Made by a program: the position numbers and the translations under genes. From positions 1 to 7,649 of the forward strand of contig CALFIZ010000224.1 of assembly GCA_937877575.1 (NCBI GenBank): a DNA stretch of 7,649 nucleotides. The letters run 5' to 3'. The notes under the pieces are model-generated. The model saw only the letters and a list, made by a program, of their open reading frames with translations, did no database searches and was not told the DNA's origin. Shown here piece by piece: positions 6,815-7,649 of the stretch. The number at the start of each line of letters is the position of its first letter. Position 1 is the first letter of the stretch. Origin of the DNA: an uncultured Marinilabiliales bacterium (GTDB lineage: Bacteria; Bacteroidota; Bacteroidia; Bacteroidales; BM520).

Positions 6815-7378
6815 TTACCAAGCAAATAATGGACGTGGTGACATCATTGTGTTGACCTTTTTGCGGGTTTCTATGATGACATCCTCATCGATGGTGCATT
6901 GATTGCCGTCAGGTTTGATGTTGCTGATGACGTTGTCGATCATATCAACGATGACAGGCATATCAGCTTCCTTGAGACCGCGTGTGGTGATTGCAGGGGT
7001 GCCTATGCGCAGACCGGATGTCTGGAATGGTGTGCGGGAGTCGAATGGAACCATGTTCTTGTTGACAGTGATGTCGGCTCTGACGAGAGTGTTTTCAACC
7101 ATCTTACCTGTAACCATCGGGAAGTTCTTGCGGAGGTCGATGAGCATCAGGTGGTTGTCAGTGCCGCCTGAAACGACGCCGTAACCCTTGCGGATGAATT
7201 CGTCGCACATAACCTTTGCATTCTTCTTGACTTGTTCAACGTAAGTCTTGTAGTCATCGGAAAGAGCTTCGCCGAGAGCGACAGCCTTGGCTGCTATAAC
7301 GTGTTCCAATGGACCGCCCTGAACGCCAGGGAAGACAGCTGAATCAAGCAATGATGACATTTTGCGGATGACGCCTTT
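6815..7378 (-). CDS. glyA: Serine hydroxymethyltransferase, C-terminal part only
   Basis: The PLP enzyme that interconverts serine and glycine with tetrahydrofolate and supplies one-carbon units. About 185 of some 426 residues are present. Reading 5' to 3': KGVIRKMSSLLDSAVFPGVQ, GGPLEH, GGTDNHLMLIDL, TVNKN, then TSGLRIGTPAITTRG, whose Arg (codon 7009-7007) corresponds to the Arg that binds the substrate carboxylate (E. coli Arg363), and the end PRPLFAW. The N-terminal half, including the PLP-binding lysine, is missing. Upstream the frame stays open but turns into an unrelated surface-protein sequence, so the apparent start at GTG 7630 is not a glyA start. The intact gene presumably continues elsewhere in the source genome. 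Downstream come a hairpin, prsW and divIC. The left side of the SHMT match is only approximately placed. Confidence 0.93.
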   Translation of the reverse strand, partial: KGVIRKMSSLLDSAVFPGVQGGPLEHVIAAKAVALGEALSDDYKTYVEQVKKNAKVMCDEFIRKGYGVVSGGTDNHLMLIDLRKNFPMVTGKMVENTLVRADITVNKNMVPFDSRTPFQTSGLRIGTPAITTRGLKEADMPVIVDMIDNVISNIKPDGNQCTIDEDVIIETRKKVNTMMSPRPLFAW

Positions 7379-7381
7379 CTT
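7361..7381. other. Probable right chimeric junction inside an in-frame fusion
   Basis: On the minus strand the peptide ...VAKVTKKGVIRKMSSLLD... passes from a Big2 domain to SHMT. 'KKGVI' is a normal Big2 word (SSNPKVAKVTKKGVI then usually K) and 'KGVIRKMSSLLD' is a plausible SHMT word, so the two genes may share about 12 bases, aaaggcgtcatc (7378-7367). The crossover could be anywhere in this span. Confidence 0.65.
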
Positions 7382-7648
7382 TGTGACCTTTGCCACCTTC
7401 GGATTGCTGCTTTCGTAAGCGATCGCGCGATGCTTTTTAATGGTCTGTTTTTTCGATGCACGAATCTGCTTTGCTTTCAGCTTGAAGGTCTTTCCTGCTT
7501 TCAGGCTGACCTTGTTCTTTTCGGCAGCCGTCGTGACCTTCTTTGCATTGCCGTTCTTGCCGCCCTTTGTGGCTGCGTGTATCGTTTTTGAGGTGCTGAC
7601 CACCTTGCCGTTTTTATCCACCGCGACCACGAGGAACTTATAGTATGT
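7364..7648 (-). CDS. Fibronectin-III/Big2 surface-protein fragment (foreign, partial at both ends)
   Basis: The minus-strand frame is open to the window edge and begins TYYKFLVVAVDKNGKVVS, the last strands of a fibronectin type III domain. A Lys/Ala/Thr-rich linker follows, then a Big2 (bacterial Ig-like, PF02368) start: VSLKAGKTFKLKAK, and later YESSNPKVAKVTKKGVI, where the domain stops halfway. Such FnIII-Big2 arrays are typical of large secreted cell-wall proteins of Clostridia, especially Lachnospiraceae, and are rich in Lys as seen here. Nothing in serine hydroxymethyltransferase corresponds to it. GTG 7630 is internal, not a start. I infer that it comes from another organism in the same sample. 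Confidence 0.8.
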
Positions 7649-7649
7649 T

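Noticed and set aside
6815..7630. A genuine bifunctional Ig-domain/SHMT protein
   Set aside because: The SHMT half lacks the PLP lysine and the Big2 domain is cut in mid-fold, so neither half is a complete unit.
1..7649. Search by eye for CRISPR repeats, insertion sequences, tRNA or rRNA, toxin-antitoxin or defence genes
   Set aside because: Almost all bases are covered by housekeeping genes; no direct-repeat array, terminal inverted repeats around a transposase, or RNA cloverleaf was seen.

Overview
The window looks like a fragment from the order Bacteroidales (phylum Bacteroidota), probably a metagenome contig rather than a finished genome. The protein families point to this lineage: a polyprenyl synthetase with the 'FHNFTLLHDDIMD' signature, a one-domain THUMP RNA methyltransferase, an ~830-residue PriA and a ~99-residue DivIC/FtsB. 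Shine-Dalgarno sequences are absent or weak and the leaders are AT-rich, which also fits. The genetic code appears standard. Placement below order is not supported.

Layout. Positions 104-5706 carry four genes on the plus strand: an N-terminally truncated short-chain isoprenyl diphosphate synthase, an AI-2E (PerM/YdiK-type) membrane protein, a RlmL-like rRNA methyltransferase and priA. The last three are packed with gaps of 15 and 2 bases and probably share a transcript. Three genes run the other way: the 3' part of glyA, then a PrsW-type intramembrane protease and a DivIC/FtsB-like division protein (4-base gap). The two blocks converge with only 18 bases between the priA and divIC stop codons. 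These are housekeeping functions (isoprenoid supply, rRNA modification, replication restart, one-carbon metabolism, division). No mobile element, CRISPR array, tRNA, rRNA or defence island was seen, and every non-coding gap is under 80 bases.

The two ends do not belong to the middle. At the left, the prenyl synthase starts abruptly at its FARM region, and the bases before it instead read, on the minus strand, as the hydrophobic N-terminus of an unrelated membrane protein that starts at 115 and leaves the window. At the right, the C-terminal ~43% of serine hydroxymethyltransferase is fused in frame to a fibronectin-III/Big2 surface-protein fragment typical of Clostridia (Lachnospiraceae-like). 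Both joins fall where a short stretch could be common to the two partners, which suggests assembly or library chimerism rather than gene fusion. I see no convincing new biological system. The most useful points are these chimeric ends, a hairpin that helps decide the prsW start, and an unusual DDEH Walker B motif in PriA.
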